The position numbers were made by a program, and so were the translations under genes. The notes below the pieces were generated by a model. The model had not been told where the DNA came from and made no database searches. It was given only the letters and a program-made list of their open reading frames with translations. A stretch of DNA of 64,000 bases. It comes from Streptomyces sp. CBMA123 (GTDB lineage Bacteria > Actinomycetota > Actinomycetes > Streptomycetales > Streptomycetaceae). How positions within the stretch are numbered: the stretch's first letter is position 1; every line of letters starts with the position of its first letter. Below, one piece after another: positions 1-8,779 of the stretch. The stretch spans positions 1 to 64,000 of the forward strand of contig NZ_MECK01000223.1 in the NCBI RefSeq assembly GCF_014596465.1, written 5' to 3'.

Positions 1-45
1 GCCGGCCAGGCGGCAGGCCCGGCCGCCGCCCGCCGCAGCCGCTGA
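1..45 (+). CDS. C-terminal tail of an upstream gene (partial)
   Basis: The first 14 codons are open in frame 1 and end at TGA 43-45, giving an Ala-rich tail that ends RRSR. The next gene starts 26 bases later on the same strand, behind a GAAAGG ribosome site. Several neighbouring element genes also end in short basic tails, so this is probably the end of another gene of the same run. Too little remains to say what it encodes. Confidence 0.4.
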   Translation, partial: AGQAAGPAAARRSR

Positions 46-71
46 CCCGATCGACTCCCCGAAAGGTCCCC

Positions 72-305
72 GTGTCCGACACCAACTCCTCCGCTGCCCA
101 GCACCGTCCGGCTCCGCTGACCGGGGCGCCGGTCGTCCGCCGGGGCGGCCAGTGGTGGCTGATCACCGGCGAAGGCTCGATCCTGGCCACCGACCCGACG
201 TTCAGCGGTGAGCTGGACCGCTTCGCCGCCGCGAAGGCCGCCGCCGACCTCGCGGTGGCCCAGCTGCGCGCCGACCGCGGCACCCGTCGCCGCCGGAGCC
301 GGTGA
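72..305 (+). CDS. Small hypothetical protein (77 aa)
   Basis: GTG start with GAAAGG five bases upstream. The protein has a disordered N-terminus, a short core around RRGGQWWLITGEGSILATDP and an Ala-rich helix, and ends in a basic RRRRSR tail. Its stop overlaps the start of the DnaB-N-domain gene, so the two are almost certainly translated together. I recognise no family. It is the first complete gene of a rightward run of small element genes. Confidence 0.6.
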   Translation: MSDTNSSAAQHRPAPLTGAPVVRRGGQWWLITGEGSILATDPTFSGELDRFAAAKAAADLAVAQLRADRGTRRRRSR

Positions 306-1474
306 TGGACCCGCTGCTCACCGGCGAGCAGGCCGTCCTCGGGGCGGTCCTGCTCGACCCCCGCCAGCTCGGCGGCCTCGACTGGCTGGAGCCGCGCGAC
401 TTCTACCGGCCCGGCCACCAGGCGCTGTTCGCCGCGCTGCGCAAGCTCCGCACCGAGGACCATCCGGCCCTCAGTACGCAGGGCGCGGTGCCGGTGGCGT
501 GGCTGACCGACACCCTCGCCGAGGCCGGCCAGCAGGTGCGCGGGCTCACCGCCTCCTACCTGCACACCCTCGTCGCCGCCTGCCCGCGCCCCGCCCACGC
601 GCCCCTGTACGGGCGGATGGTGCTGGAGGGGTCGATCCACCGCACCGTCGCCGAGCACGCCGACCGTCTGCTCGCCGTCGCCCGGGAGGACGCCGGGCAG
701 CACGAGGTCCACGGCACCGCCGCCCAGGCCGACGTGCTCGCGGGCGTCCTGGACGACCTCGCCACGCGCTGGGGAACCCGCCCCCGGGCCGCCGCCCCAA
801 GGACACCTCCACTCCCTGCCGCCGGAGAGCCCCCCGCGGCGGCGCAGACGGAGGACGAGCAGTTCCTGCTGTCCCTGCTCGTCCACCAGAACGGCGCGAT
901 CGGCGAGGTCTTCGACTGGCTGCGCCCCCAGGACTTCGCCGTCCCCGGCCACGGCCAGCTCTACCGCTGCCTCGGTGCGCTCCACCACCGGGGCGAGCCG
1001 ATCGACCCGGTCACCACGCTGTGGGAGGTCCAGCGGCGCGGCCTACTCGCCGAAGGCGTGCTCACCGAGCAACAGCTGGGGCCGGTGCTGCGCGACGGCG
1101 CGGCGGGGTCAGCGGAGTGGCTGGGCGAGCAGCTCCTGCGTTCCTCCCTCACCCGCGCCGCCGCCGGCGCCGCGCAGCAGATCGCCGCCCACGCCGACGA
1201 CCGGCGCCTCGCCCCTGGGCAGCTGATCAGCCACGCCCTGCACGCCCTCGGCCCGCTGGAGGAAGTACGGGCCCGCTGGCGCACCGCCACCTCGCCTCCC
1301 GCAGCCCAGCCCCGGTTCGCCCCCGATCAGGAGTCCCGCGTAAAAGCCGCCCGCGCCCGCAGCCCCACGCAGCCGTCCCCGCGACCGGGCCCGGAGCCCA
1401 GTCCATCAGCGCCTCCGCTCCCCGGGGGAGTTCGCCTCCCCGCCATCCGCCATCACCTTCGGAGTTCCTCGTGA
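305..1474 (+). CDS. Protein with two DnaB N-terminal-type domains and no helicase domain
   Basis: Residues about 5-110 (TGEQAVLGAVLLDP, then DFYRPGHQALFAALRKL) match the helical N-terminal domain of replicative helicase DnaB. A second copy lies at about 180-290 (EDEQFLLSLLVHQ, then DFAVPGHGQLYRCLGALH). In DnaB this domain mediates hexamer assembly and primase contact. No RecA-type ATPase domain, Walker A or Walker B follows; the C-terminus is Pro/Ser-rich linker. ATG 305 is preferred to GTG 302 because GGAG lies six bases before it. The stop overlaps the next gene (GTGA). It could act as an adaptor or decoy for the host helicase in element replication; this is inference. Confidence 0.7.
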   Translation: MDPLLTGEQAVLGAVLLDPRQLGGLDWLEPRDFYRPGHQALFAALRKLRTEDHPALSTQGAVPVAWLTDTLAEAGQQVRGLTASYLHTLVAACPRPAHAPLYGRMVLEGSIHRTVAEHADRLLAVAREDAGQHEVHGTAAQADVLAGVLDDLATRWGTRPRAAAPRTPPLPAAGEPPAAAQTEDEQFLLSLLVHQNGAIGEVFDWLRPQDFAVPGHGQLYRCLGALHHRGEPIDPVTTLWEVQRRGLLAEGVLTEQQLGPVLRDGAAGSAEWLGEQLLRSSLTRAAAGAAQQIAAHADDRRLAPGQLISHALHALGPLEEVRARWRTATSPPAAQPRFAPDQESRVKAARARSPTQPSPRPGPEPSPSAPPLPGGVRLPAIRHHLRSSS

Positions 1475-2037
1475 CCACCGCCACAGCCACCGCCCTCACC
1501 GCACACGCGAACACCCTGCGGGACCAGGCGGACAGGCTTCCCGACGTGGCGCCCGACGAGCTGCCGGACGCCGTCGCGCTCGGCCGCCAGGTCGCCCACC
1601 TCGGCTCCCTGATCAACGAGATGGGCCACGCGTTCGCCTTCCTCTCCACCGTTCCCTCCGCCCCGGAGCACATCGCCCGGGCCGCCGAGGCGTACACCAG
1701 CGCGATCAGCCATGTCAGCCGGGCATCCACCCAGCTCAGCGACGCCGCTGGCCAGATCGCCCTGATCGCCAGGACCAACGAGGACCAGCACCTGCCGTGG
1801 GCCCGGAACCTGCGCGCGAAGGCCCCGGCGGTGAGCCGCCAGGCCATCGCGGGCGCCCGCGAAGAACTCCTGCAGGCCGTCACGGTCCTGAACAACACCG
1901 CCACGGTCCTGCCCTGGCTGGCCGCCGGCCGACACCTGGCGGCGGCACACCGCTCGACCGCCGCGCCTGCTCCAACTGCTCCGACCGCTCCCGCTCCGGC
2001 TGCGGCGGCCGTTCACACCACCCGGCACCGGCGGTGA
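1471..2037 (+). CDS. Helical hypothetical protein (188 aa)
   Basis: GTG start overlaps the previous stop as GTGA, and the stop overlaps the GTG of the methyltransferase remnant in the same way, so this is the middle of a coupled run. The protein is Ala-rich and mostly helical, with an N-terminal TATATALTAHANTLRDQADRL segment, a central region with regular hydrophobic spacing and a low-complexity APTAPTAPAPAAAA tail. No enzyme motif or membrane segment is visible. It resembles the small helical accessory proteins common on actinomycete plasmids and integrated elements. Function unknown. Confidence 0.65.
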   Translation: MTTATATALTAHANTLRDQADRLPDVAPDELPDAVALGRQVAHLGSLINEMGHAFAFLSTVPSAPEHIARAAEAYTSAISHVSRASTQLSDAAGQIALIARTNEDQHLPWARNLRAKAPAVSRQAIAGAREELLQAVTVLNNTATVLPWLAAGRHLAAAHRSTAAPAPTAPTAPAPAAAAVHTTRHRR

Positions 2038-3240
2038 CGCCGAACCCCACGGCCACCGGACCCGGGCCGGTGATCGGGAGCCTGTGCAGCGGGTACGGGG
2101 GACTCGACCTCGGGGTGCTGGCCGCACTCGGAGGCTCCGTCGCGTGGCACGCCGAGGTCGACCCGGGCGCCTCGAAGATCCTGGCCCGGCACTGGCCGGG
2201 ACTGCCAAACCTGGGCGACATCACCAAGATCAACTGGGCCGATGCTGAGCGGGTGTGCGTCCTCACGGCGGGCTTCCCCTGTCAAAGACGTCTCGGTCGC
2301 CGGCCGTCGCGCCGGCCTCAACGCCGAAACCCGATCGGGTCTTTGGCTGCACGTAGCGCGTGCGGTCGAGGCCCTGCGCCCGCACCTCCTGGTGGTCGAG
2401 AATGTACGAGGACTCCTCACCTCCCCCGCCGTCGCCGCCTCCACTGGCGACGTGGAACGCTGCCCGTGGTGTCTGGGAAACGACCCAGCTCAGTCTGATC
2501 TGCGGGCACTTGGCGCCGTACTCGGCACCCTGGCCCAGCTCCGGTACGACGCGCGGTGGCTCGTGCTTCGCGCCTCCGACGTCGGAGCACCCCACCACCG
2601 GGCCCGGATCTTCCTCACCGCCTGGCCCGCCGACAGCGGCGCTGCTCAAGACCCCCACGAGCAACATCGCGACGAACGGCGGCAGCCAGCACCCGTCGAA
2701 GAGGAAGCGCGGCGGTCACGGCCCGAACCTGGCGGACGAGGTGGAGTGGCTGCTGCCCACGCCGAAGGCGTCGGACGGGATCAAGGGCTCGCCGAACCAG
2801 CGGCACGGCGGCGGGGACCTGACCCTGCCCTCGGCGGCGGCCTCACTCCGGCCCTCCTCACCCCGGAACCCGGCCTCGCGCTCCCGCAGGAGGCCGTCCG
2901 CGCCCGCGATGGAAGCGGTGGCACTGCCCCTGTGGGGGGAGGCCGCACCGCAGGACTGCTCGACCCCGGACGGTGGGGACCGTACGCCGTAGCCGTCGCC
3001 CGATGGGAGACGCTCACCCGCCCGGCGCCGCCGCCCACCGACGAAGGCGGGCGGCTGCGCGCGGAGTTCGTCGAGTGGATGCAGGGGCTTCCGCCGGGCT
3101 GGGTGACCGCCACCCCGGGACTGGGACGCCCGGCGCAGCTCACCGCCCTCGGCAACGGTGTCGTTCCCCAACAGGCGGCCAAGGCTCTGGAGTTGCTGAC
3201 CCCGGCCTTCGCTCGCTGCCCGCGCTGCCGTACCGACTGA
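2034..3240 (+). pseudogene. DNA cytosine-5 methyltransferase, multiply frameshifted
   Basis: Frame 0 gives the SAM-binding start (GSLCSGYGGLDLGVLAALGG) and the catalytic loop VLTAGFPCQ. At 2284-2286 one extra A (CAAAGAC for CAAGAC) breaks the frame. Frame 1 then continues DVSVAGRRAGLNAETRSGLW, the ENVRGLL block and RARIFLTAW. From about 2635 the conserved LLPTPKASDGIKGSPNQR stretch reads in frame 2, and near 2980 the recognisable C-terminus (WMQGLPPGWVT, LTALGNGVVPQQA) is back in frame 1. At least three frame changes are therefore needed. C5 methyltransferases of this type are common on phages and plasmids for anti-restriction. All main motifs survive in pieces, so decay is recent, unless sequencing errors are involved. 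Confidence 0.8.
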
Positions 3241-3396
3241 GGGGCTTCTACCTGCTTTTCCCGGCCGTACCAAATCCCGGAATCCGCGGACTCTTCTCCC
3301 CGCAGCCGCACCGACCCGAGGGGGCTGTCATGCCTGCGCATGCCCCGGTCCGGCGCGCCCGCGCGCCGCCGGCCGTACGACCGAAGGACCTCCTCC

Positions 3397-4599
3397 TTGA
3401 GCACCACCACCGCCTGCGGCCCCGCCCAGGACAGCGGATACCGAGCTGTCCTGGGTGCGCCGTACGTCGCCCGCCTGCTGGGCGGCACCCTGATCGGCCG
3501 GCTTCCCACCGGCATGGCGCCGATCGCGATCCTGCTGCTGGTGCGCGCCGAGCACGGCCCGCTCGCCCTGGCCGGAGCCCTCGGCGCCCTGTTCGGCCTC
3601 GCCTCGGCGCTCGGGCAGCCGCTGCTGGGGCGCCTGGTCGACCGCCACGGCCAGACCCGGGTCCTCGTCGCCGCCACGGCCACGGCGAGCACGGCGTTCC
3701 TGCTGCTGCCGTGCACCGGCCCGGCGCGCCACCCGGTGCTCGCCGCGCTCACCGTGCTCGTGGCGGGGCTGGCGACGCCGCCGCTGGAGGCCGGGCTCCG
3801 GGCGCTGTGGCCGGTGCTGCTGCCGGACGCCGGGCGCCAGCGCAGCGCGCTCTCGCTGGACAGCAGCACCCAGGGCCTGGTGTTCGTCGCCGGTCCCCTG
3901 CTGGCCACCGGCTTCGCGGCCGGAGCCGGGCCGACCACCGCGCTGGTGGCGACCGCGGCGCTCGGACTGCTCGGCACCGGCCTGGTCGTCACGGCCCAGC
4001 CCTCCCGCGCCTGGACGCCTGCGGAGTTCACCGAACGGGTGCACTGGACGGGTCCGCTGCGGGTGCCGGGCTTGCGGGTGCTGTTCGCCGCGCTGATCGG
4101 CACCGGTGTCGCGCTCGGCGCCGTCAACGTCCTGGCGCTGTCCGCCGCCGAGCGCCACCACGCCGGGTGGCTGGCCGGGGTGATGCCGGCCGCGCTGTCC
4201 ATCGGCAGCATGCTCGGCGGCCTCGCCTACGGCCGCCACGCCTGGCCCGGCGCCCCCTCCCGGCACCTGGTCGCCGCCTCGATCGGCTTCGCCGCCGGGT
4301 GGCTGCCGCTGCTGCCCGACCCCGCGCCCGCCGTCGCCGTCCTGGGCGCCGTGCTGCCCGGCACCTTCCTCGCGCCGCTGCTGACGGCCGCGTTCCTCAC
4401 CGTCGACCGCCTCGCTCCCGAGGGCGAATCGACCGAGGCGTTCGCCTGGCTGATCGCCTGCATCGGCGTCGGCCAGGCCGCCGGAACCGCCCTGGCCTCC
4501 GTCGCCCCCGGCCCGCTGCTCGTCGCCGCCGTCCCGCTCGCCGGGGCCGCCTTCGCGCTGTGGCTGCTGCACCGCTTCAACGACCGCCTCTCCTCCTGA
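3397..4599 (+). CDS. MFS transporter (400 aa)
   Basis: About 12 hydrophobic segments run through the protein; after the second comes the MFS motif-A-like LGRLVDRHGQTRVL. The length is typical of drug/H+ antiporters. The TTG at 3397 is chosen because GAAGGA lies eight bases upstream and the protein then begins STTTACGPAQDSGYRAVLG with the first membrane helix close behind; a longer reading from ATG 3340 adds a basic stretch that does not look like part of the family. Substrate unknown; a small-molecule exporter is likely. It is followed by a HAD hydrolase with its own ribosome site. Confidence 0.8.
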   Translation: MSTTTACGPAQDSGYRAVLGAPYVARLLGGTLIGRLPTGMAPIAILLLVRAEHGPLALAGALGALFGLASALGQPLLGRLVDRHGQTRVLVAATATASTAFLLLPCTGPARHPVLAALTVLVAGLATPPLEAGLRALWPVLLPDAGRQRSALSLDSSTQGLVFVAGPLLATGFAAGAGPTTALVATAALGLLGTGLVVTAQPSRAWTPAEFTERVHWTGPLRVPGLRVLFAALIGTGVALGAVNVLALSAAERHHAGWLAGVMPAALSIGSMLGGLAYGRHAWPGAPSRHLVAASIGFAAGWLPLLPDPAPAVAVLGAVLPGTFLAPLLTAAFLTVDRLAPEGESTEAFAWLIACIGVGQAAGTALASVAPGPLLVAAVPLAGAAFALWLLHRFNDRLSS

Positions 4600-4628
4600 C
4601 CACCACGCTCATCCCGAAGGACACCGCC

Positions 4629-5342
4629 GTGAACACCGCCCTCTTCGCCGCCGCGACTCCCGCCATCCGCATGCACGTCGTGTGGGACTGGAACGGAACG
4701 GTCAAGGACGACCTCGACGACCACGTCTCGGCGCTGAACGCGACCCTGCCTGCCCTCGGCGGCGAGTCGGTCGACCGGGAGACCTACCGGGCCAAGCACA
4801 CCGTGCCGATCCCGAACTTCTACGCCCGCCTGCTCGGGCGCACGATCACCGAGCAGGAGTGGATCTCCAGCGACAACGCCTTCCTCGCTCACCTGCGCGG
4901 CCAGCCGGTGCGGGTGCGTGAGGGCGCCGCCGAGCTGATGGCCGCGCTGCGCGAGGCCGGCCACACGCAGTCGCTGCTGTCGCTGTGCCCGCACGACACC
5001 CTGGTGCGCGAGGTCGAGCAGGCCGGCATCGGGCACTTCTTCACCCGGTTCGAGGGCCGCACTGGGCCCTCCGGCGGCACCAAGGCCGCCCCGCTCGCCG
5101 CGCACCTCGACGCCCTCGGCCTCACCGGGCAGGCACACCGGGTGCTGCTGGTGGGTGATGCCGTCGACGACGCGGACGCCGCGCACGCCAACGGCGCCTA
5201 TGCGGTGCTGCACACCGGCGGCCTGCACCACCCCGCCAAGCTCGCCGCCGCCGGCCACCCGCTCACCGACACTCTCGCCGACGCGGTCGCCCTGGGCCTG
5301 CGCCTGATCCAGGACCGCGGCGCCCAACTGGCCTGCGCTTAG
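4629..5342 (+). CDS. HAD-family hydrolase (237 aa)
   Basis: HAD motif I is WDWNGTV, with the nucleophile Asp but Asn where phosphatases normally have the second Asp. Motif II is LLSLCPH, a Lys lies in GGTKAAPL, and motif IV is LLVGDAVDDADAA. An alpha-helical cap lies between motifs I and II, as in the phosphoglycolate-phosphatase-like group. GTG start has AAGGA seven bases upstream. It lies 29 bases after the MFS gene and may be co-transcribed with it. The D-to-N change at D+2 is also seen in some active members, so activity cannot be ruled out. Substrate unknown. Confidence 0.75.
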   Translation: MNTALFAAATPAIRMHVVWDWNGTVKDDLDDHVSALNATLPALGGESVDRETYRAKHTVPIPNFYARLLGRTITEQEWISSDNAFLAHLRGQPVRVREGAAELMAALREAGHTQSLLSLCPHDTLVREVEQAGIGHFFTRFEGRTGPSGGTKAAPLAAHLDALGLTGQAHRVLLVGDAVDDADAAHANGAYAVLHTGGLHHPAKLAAAGHPLTDTLADAVALGLRLIQDRGAQLACA

Positions 5343-5481
5343 CACGAGTCGGCGGCCTGACCAAACCGCCGATCCTGCGGATTCTGTCCCTCACCACCGC
5401 GCCTCACCGGAGCCCCGCCATGACCCGAAGAACGCCTTCCGGCCTCGCCCTCCCCGTCCGTCCGAGCCTCTTGGATGTGCC

Positions 5482-6072
5482 ATGTCCGAGTCCATCCCGC
5501 CGCCGGGCTCCTCCGAGCCCGAGCCGATCCGCATCGCCGACGAGGACCTCGACGACCTCGTCAGTGCCCTGACCCGCACCATGGCCGAGGTCCGCCAGCA
5601 CGGCGTGATCCTCGACCGCCTCGGCTCCGAAGCCGAGGACGAATCGGGGTCCGGCCCAACCGGGCCGGACCCCGGGGCCGGGGACGAACCCGGCTCCGCC
5701 CCACCGCTGTTCATCCTCGCCATGGGCGGCGCGCAGTACGCCGCCGAGCTGGCCGAGCTCTCGGCCTGGGTCACCCACCTCCTGCTGCCCGTCTACGGCC
5801 GGGAGATCGGCTCCACCCGCCCCTGGTGCGCAAAGTGGCACGAGCACCCCGAAGCCGTCGCCCGCCTGCACGCGCTGTGGCTCGCGTGGCAGCAGCTGAC
5901 CGCCGCCGAGGCCGGCCAGAGCGGGCCCTCGACCTGGCACCGCGACCACCTCGACCACGCGCTCGCCCAGCTCCGCGCCCCGGACGGCCCGTTCGCGGCG
6001 TGCGCCACCAGCCCGTCCCGGCCCGCCCACCGTGTCCTGTCCACCCCCGACCAGCTGGGACTCGCCGCATGA
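5482..6072 (+). CDS. DUF4913-type element protein (196 aa)
   Basis: The N-terminal half is acidic and disordered. The C-terminal half (WVTHLLLPVYGREIGSTRPWC, then WHEHPEAVARLHALWLAWQQLT and WHRDHLDHALAQLR) matches the Trp/His-rich pattern of DUF4913, a family found mainly on actinomycete plasmids and integrative elements. It is soluble with no catalytic motif. Its stop overlaps the next ATG (ATGA), beginning a four-gene coupled run. Function unknown; its presence supports the view that this region is a mobile element. Confidence 0.75.
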   Translation: MSESIPPPGSSEPEPIRIADEDLDDLVSALTRTMAEVRQHGVILDRLGSEAEDESGSGPTGPDPGAGDEPGSAPPLFILAMGGAQYAAELAELSAWVTHLLLPVYGREIGSTRPWCAKWHEHPEAVARLHALWLAWQQLTAAEAGQSGPSTWHRDHLDHALAQLRAPDGPFAACATSPSRPAHRVLSTPDQLGLAA

Positions 6073-6815
6073 GCGCCGACTTCGACCTCGCCGGCCTGTC
6101 GCCCGCCGACGACCGCTCCGGCCTCCTGCGGGACATCGCCGCGCAGAGCGACCTCGACCTCCTGGCCCGGCACGACGTCGGCAACCGCAGCTACCTGCTC
6201 GCCTTCGACAACGGCGCCGCCTGGGGCCCGGGACGGAACCTGCCGGACCTCTTCACGTTCGACGTCCGGCGCGACCAGGCCCAGGGCACCTTCGCACTGG
6301 ACGCCTCCGCGCACGCGGGCGTGGCGTTCGCCCAGAAGTGGCTCGCCGAACGCGGCTGCCCGCCCGGGGCGATGACCGTGGACGGCGACCTCATCGGCGC
6401 CGACGAACTCACCTACCGGATCGAGGACCAGATCCACCGCGCGGGCGAGCGCTACGACCTGATCGACCTCGCAGCCGCCCGCGAGAGCCCCGGCGAGGCG
6501 TGGACCATGGTCACGGACCGGAACGCCATCGAACTGCCCGTCCGGCTCTTCATCGAGCACTCCGACGCGGAGCAGAACACCTACACCATCCGCGAGGGCG
6601 CTTTCCCCGACCGCGCCGGCGCCGAGGCGTGGTTGGCCGAGCGGAACACACCGCTGCCCGAGCCGCCCGAGTACCGCAACGACGCCGACGCGCTGCGCAC
6701 CCGCGCCGCGCTCGCCCGCAGCGCCGCCCCGACCGCGCCCGGCGTCGCCGAGATCGTGGCCGCCGCGCCCGCGGCAGCCGCCCTCGCGCAGCCCGATCGG
6801 GGGCGGTCGCTGTGA
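6069..6815 (+). CDS. Hypothetical protein (248 aa)
   Basis: ATGA overlap with DUF4913 upstream and GTGA overlap with the RelE-like gene downstream. The protein is acidic, with alternating short strands and helices (LLAFDNGAAWGPGRNLPDLFTFDVRRDQ; then TYTIREGAFPDRAGAEAWLAER) and a helical Ala-rich tail. There are no membrane segments and no recognised catalytic motif. Because it directly precedes a RelE-fold toxin-like protein it might be a partner or antitoxin, but it is far larger than usual RelB-type antitoxins and shows no clear DNA-binding motif. Function unknown. Confidence 0.65.
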   Translation: MSADFDLAGLSPADDRSGLLRDIAAQSDLDLLARHDVGNRSYLLAFDNGAAWGPGRNLPDLFTFDVRRDQAQGTFALDASAHAGVAFAQKWLAERGCPPGAMTVDGDLIGADELTYRIEDQIHRAGERYDLIDLAAARESPGEAWTMVTDRNAIELPVRLFIEHSDAEQNTYTIREGAFPDRAGAEAWLAERNTPLPEPPEYRNDADALRTRAALARSAAPTAPGVAEIVAAAPAAAALAQPDRGRSL

Positions 6816-7300
6816 CCCGCGCGAAGTTCGGCTTCTCCGCCCACCCCGACGCGATCTCCGACCTGCGCCAGCTCCCCGACGCCATCCGCGACCAGGCCCT
6901 GCTGCACCTGCAGGACCTCGTCCGCGGCGAGCGCGTCGCCAAACGCCTCGAAGGCCGGCTGGAGGGCTGCCACAAGATCTACCTCGGCGTCGCCGAGAAC
7001 TGGGCCTCGCACCGCCTGGTCGTGCAGTTCCGCGACTCCCCGCCCGAATCCCAGCACCGGCGCGAAGTCCACCTCGTCGCCGCCGGACCCCGGCTCGACT
7101 ACCAGGTGTACCGCTCCGCCCAGAACCGCCTGGGCCGCACCGGGATCAACCTGCCGACCGGCCCCGGCCCGGCCGAGGAAGCCCGCGTCCGGGCCGCCCG
7201 CGCCCAATCCGTACGCCCCGCACAGGCCGGCGCCAGCCCCGCCTACACCACCGCTTCCCCCGGCTTCGCCACCAGCACCGCCGCCCGAAGGGCCCGATGA
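6812..7300 (+). CDS. RelE/ParE-fold toxin-like protein (162 aa)
   Basis: Residues about 3-100 follow the RelE pattern: FSAHPDAISDLRQLPDAIRDQALLHL, then KRLEGRLEGCHKIYLGVAENWASHRLVVQF, with basic residues in the central strands and a C-terminal strand HLVAAGPRLDYQVYRSA. RelE-family proteins are ribosome-dependent mRNA endonucleases or gyrase inhibitors held in check by an antitoxin. The extra 50-60 residues at the C-terminus are disordered and basic. No typical small antitoxin gene adjoins it; the coupled upstream gene is the only candidate. It may be a stabilisation toxin or a domesticated relative. Confidence 0.65.
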   Translation: MTRAKFGFSAHPDAISDLRQLPDAIRDQALLHLQDLVRGERVAKRLEGRLEGCHKIYLGVAENWASHRLVVQFRDSPPESQHRREVHLVAAGPRLDYQVYRSAQNRLGRTGINLPTGPGPAEEARVRAARAQSVRPAQAGASPAYTTASPGFATSTAARRAR

Positions 7301-7926
7301 TGACCACCGCCCCCACCCATGCCGACCTCGCCCTCTGGCTCGTCGAAGCCGCCGAGGCCGTCTCCGGCATCGCCACGGCCCGGCACACCGCCCCGCCCTC
7401 GCGCTCTCACCTCCACCCCGTCCTCGGGCCGCTCACCGCCGGGCCGAAGGCGATCACCGCGCTCGCCGACCGCCTGGAGCACCTGCAGGCAGCGCGACTG
7501 CCGACCACCCCCGCCTCCCTGTTCACCCTCGCCTCCTACGTCTCCGCCCTGGGCTGGCTCACCGAGTCGCTCGCCGACCTCACCCAGGCCGTCGACCTCC
7601 TGGTCACCGAAGCCGACCAGGCCGACGACGACGGCGATTCCGGCGTCGACCTGTCGGCCTACGCCCCGCAGGACCGGCAGGCCATCACGGTCCTCGCCGC
7701 CGAGGCCGCCCTGCCGCCCGGCCTCTACCTCCGGCTCCTGGGCCGGGCCCTGCTCGCCTGCGCGGAGTTCACGGAAGCGTGCGCGGAGATCATCGGCGCG
7801 CTGACCGAGGACGCCCACCGCCTCCTGGACGAGTCGGTCAGCGCGGTGCGCCTCGACGGCGAGGGTCCCGACAGTCTGCCGACCCTGGTCCGCTCCCTCC
7901 TCTCCCGCCTGGAGGAGGCCCGGTGA
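7300..7926 (+). CDS. Helical hypothetical protein (208 aa)
   Basis: Two ATGs are adjacent; the second (7300) is chosen because GAAGGG lies seven bases before it. The protein is almost entirely helical, with regular Leu/Ala spacing (ADLALWLVEAAEAVSGIATA; LTESLADLTQAVDLLVTEAD) and an acidic linker DQADDDGDSGVD in the middle. No membrane segment or catalytic motif is apparent. Start and stop overlap the neighbouring genes, so it belongs to the coupled unit with DUF4913 and the RelE-like gene. Function unknown. Confidence 0.65.
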   Translation: MTTAPTHADLALWLVEAAEAVSGIATARHTAPPSRSHLHPVLGPLTAGPKAITALADRLEHLQAARLPTTPASLFTLASYVSALGWLTESLADLTQAVDLLVTEADQADDDGDSGVDLSAYAPQDRQAITVLAAEAALPPGLYLRLLGRALLACAEFTEACAEIIGALTEDAHRLLDESVSAVRLDGEGPDSLPTLVRSLLSRLEEAR

Positions 7927-8762
7927 ACCCGCACAACCCGCTCACCCACCCCGGTGCCCACCTCGTCTACGAGCGCCTCGGTGCCGGCGATGCCGGGGAG
8001 CTGTCCGGCCGGCACCCTCACCAGAGCCCGCTGGCCCACCTCGCTTCCGTGGTCGCCTCGTGCGCCCGGGACGTCGACCGGCTCCACCAGGACCTCACCG
8101 CTCGCGCGCAGACGGTGATCGAGCGCCTGCAGCCGATCGCCCGCGGCGACCACGCGAGCATGCGCGGCGTCAACGGCATCATCCAGTCCGCGGGGCTCCA
8201 GGTCGAGCTGCTCACCGCCCGCAGGGGAGCGGCCTACGGACAGCTCGACAAGGTCCTCGGCGCCTACGAGCGCGGCGCCGAGGCCGACCGGCCCGCCGCC
8301 GCACCTCAACTCCGGTACGACTCCGCGCACGCCAACGGCGCAACGGCCCCGGCCGACCAGCGGACCCAACCCGCCACCGCCGCCTGGGACGACGAGCAGG
8401 GCTCCGCCCGGGCGGCGTTGAACGCGATGGAGGACGGGGACCTGTGGCTGCGCGAGAGCGCGCACGGCGACAGGTATGTGATCTGGGGCTCCGGGCGCGA
8501 TGCCCCGATCGAGGCCGAGGCGGTCGAGCGGCTGATCGGCGCCGGCCTTGTCGCTGTCAACACCAACACCTCTGCCTCCCGGATGGGGCACATGCTCTCC
8601 CTCACTCCCGAAGGCGTAGCGGTCAACTCCGCCGCCCGCACGGAGCGGCTTCGCCAGGTCGCCGCCCTCTACCGCTGCATCACCCCCATCTCGGCCGGCG
8701 CCGCCCAGGCCGTGCCTTCGCCAGGCGCGGCCCAGCCCTCCGTCTCCGCCCGTACCCGTTGA
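7923..8762 (+). CDS. Hypothetical protein with winged-helix-like C-terminus (279 aa)
   Basis: GTG start overlaps the previous stop. The first half is helical (LASVVASCARDVDRLHQDLTARAQTVIERL). A linker rich in Ala, Pro and Gln follows, then a compact alpha/beta domain at about 155-235 (LWLRESAHGDRYVIWGSG; EAVERLIGAGLVAVNTNTSASRMGHMLSLTPEGV) ending in a strand-turn-helix like the wing of a winged-helix protein. It may bind DNA, but the assignment is only by pattern. The next gene has two clear winged-helix domains, which fits a regulatory or replication-accessory pair. Confidence 0.55.
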   Translation: MNPHNPLTHPGAHLVYERLGAGDAGELSGRHPHQSPLAHLASVVASCARDVDRLHQDLTARAQTVIERLQPIARGDHASMRGVNGIIQSAGLQVELLTARRGAAYGQLDKVLGAYERGAEADRPAAAPQLRYDSAHANGATAPADQRTQPATAAWDDEQGSARAALNAMEDGDLWLRESAHGDRYVIWGSGRDAPIEAEAVERLIGAGLVAVNTNTSASRMGHMLSLTPEGVAVNSAARTERLRQVAALYRCITPISAGAAQAVPSPGAAQPSVSARTR

Positions 8763-8779
8763 GCAAGGAACTCCCGGCC

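Noticed and set aside
208..2037. Long rightward open frame starting in the first small gene
   Set aside because: Only its last 188 codons, from GTG 1471, look like protein; the rest is a shadow of the DnaB-N-domain gene.
3328..4572. Leftward open frame across the MFS gene
   Set aside because: Gln/Gly/Glu-rich translation typical of the antisense of a hydrophobic GC-rich gene.
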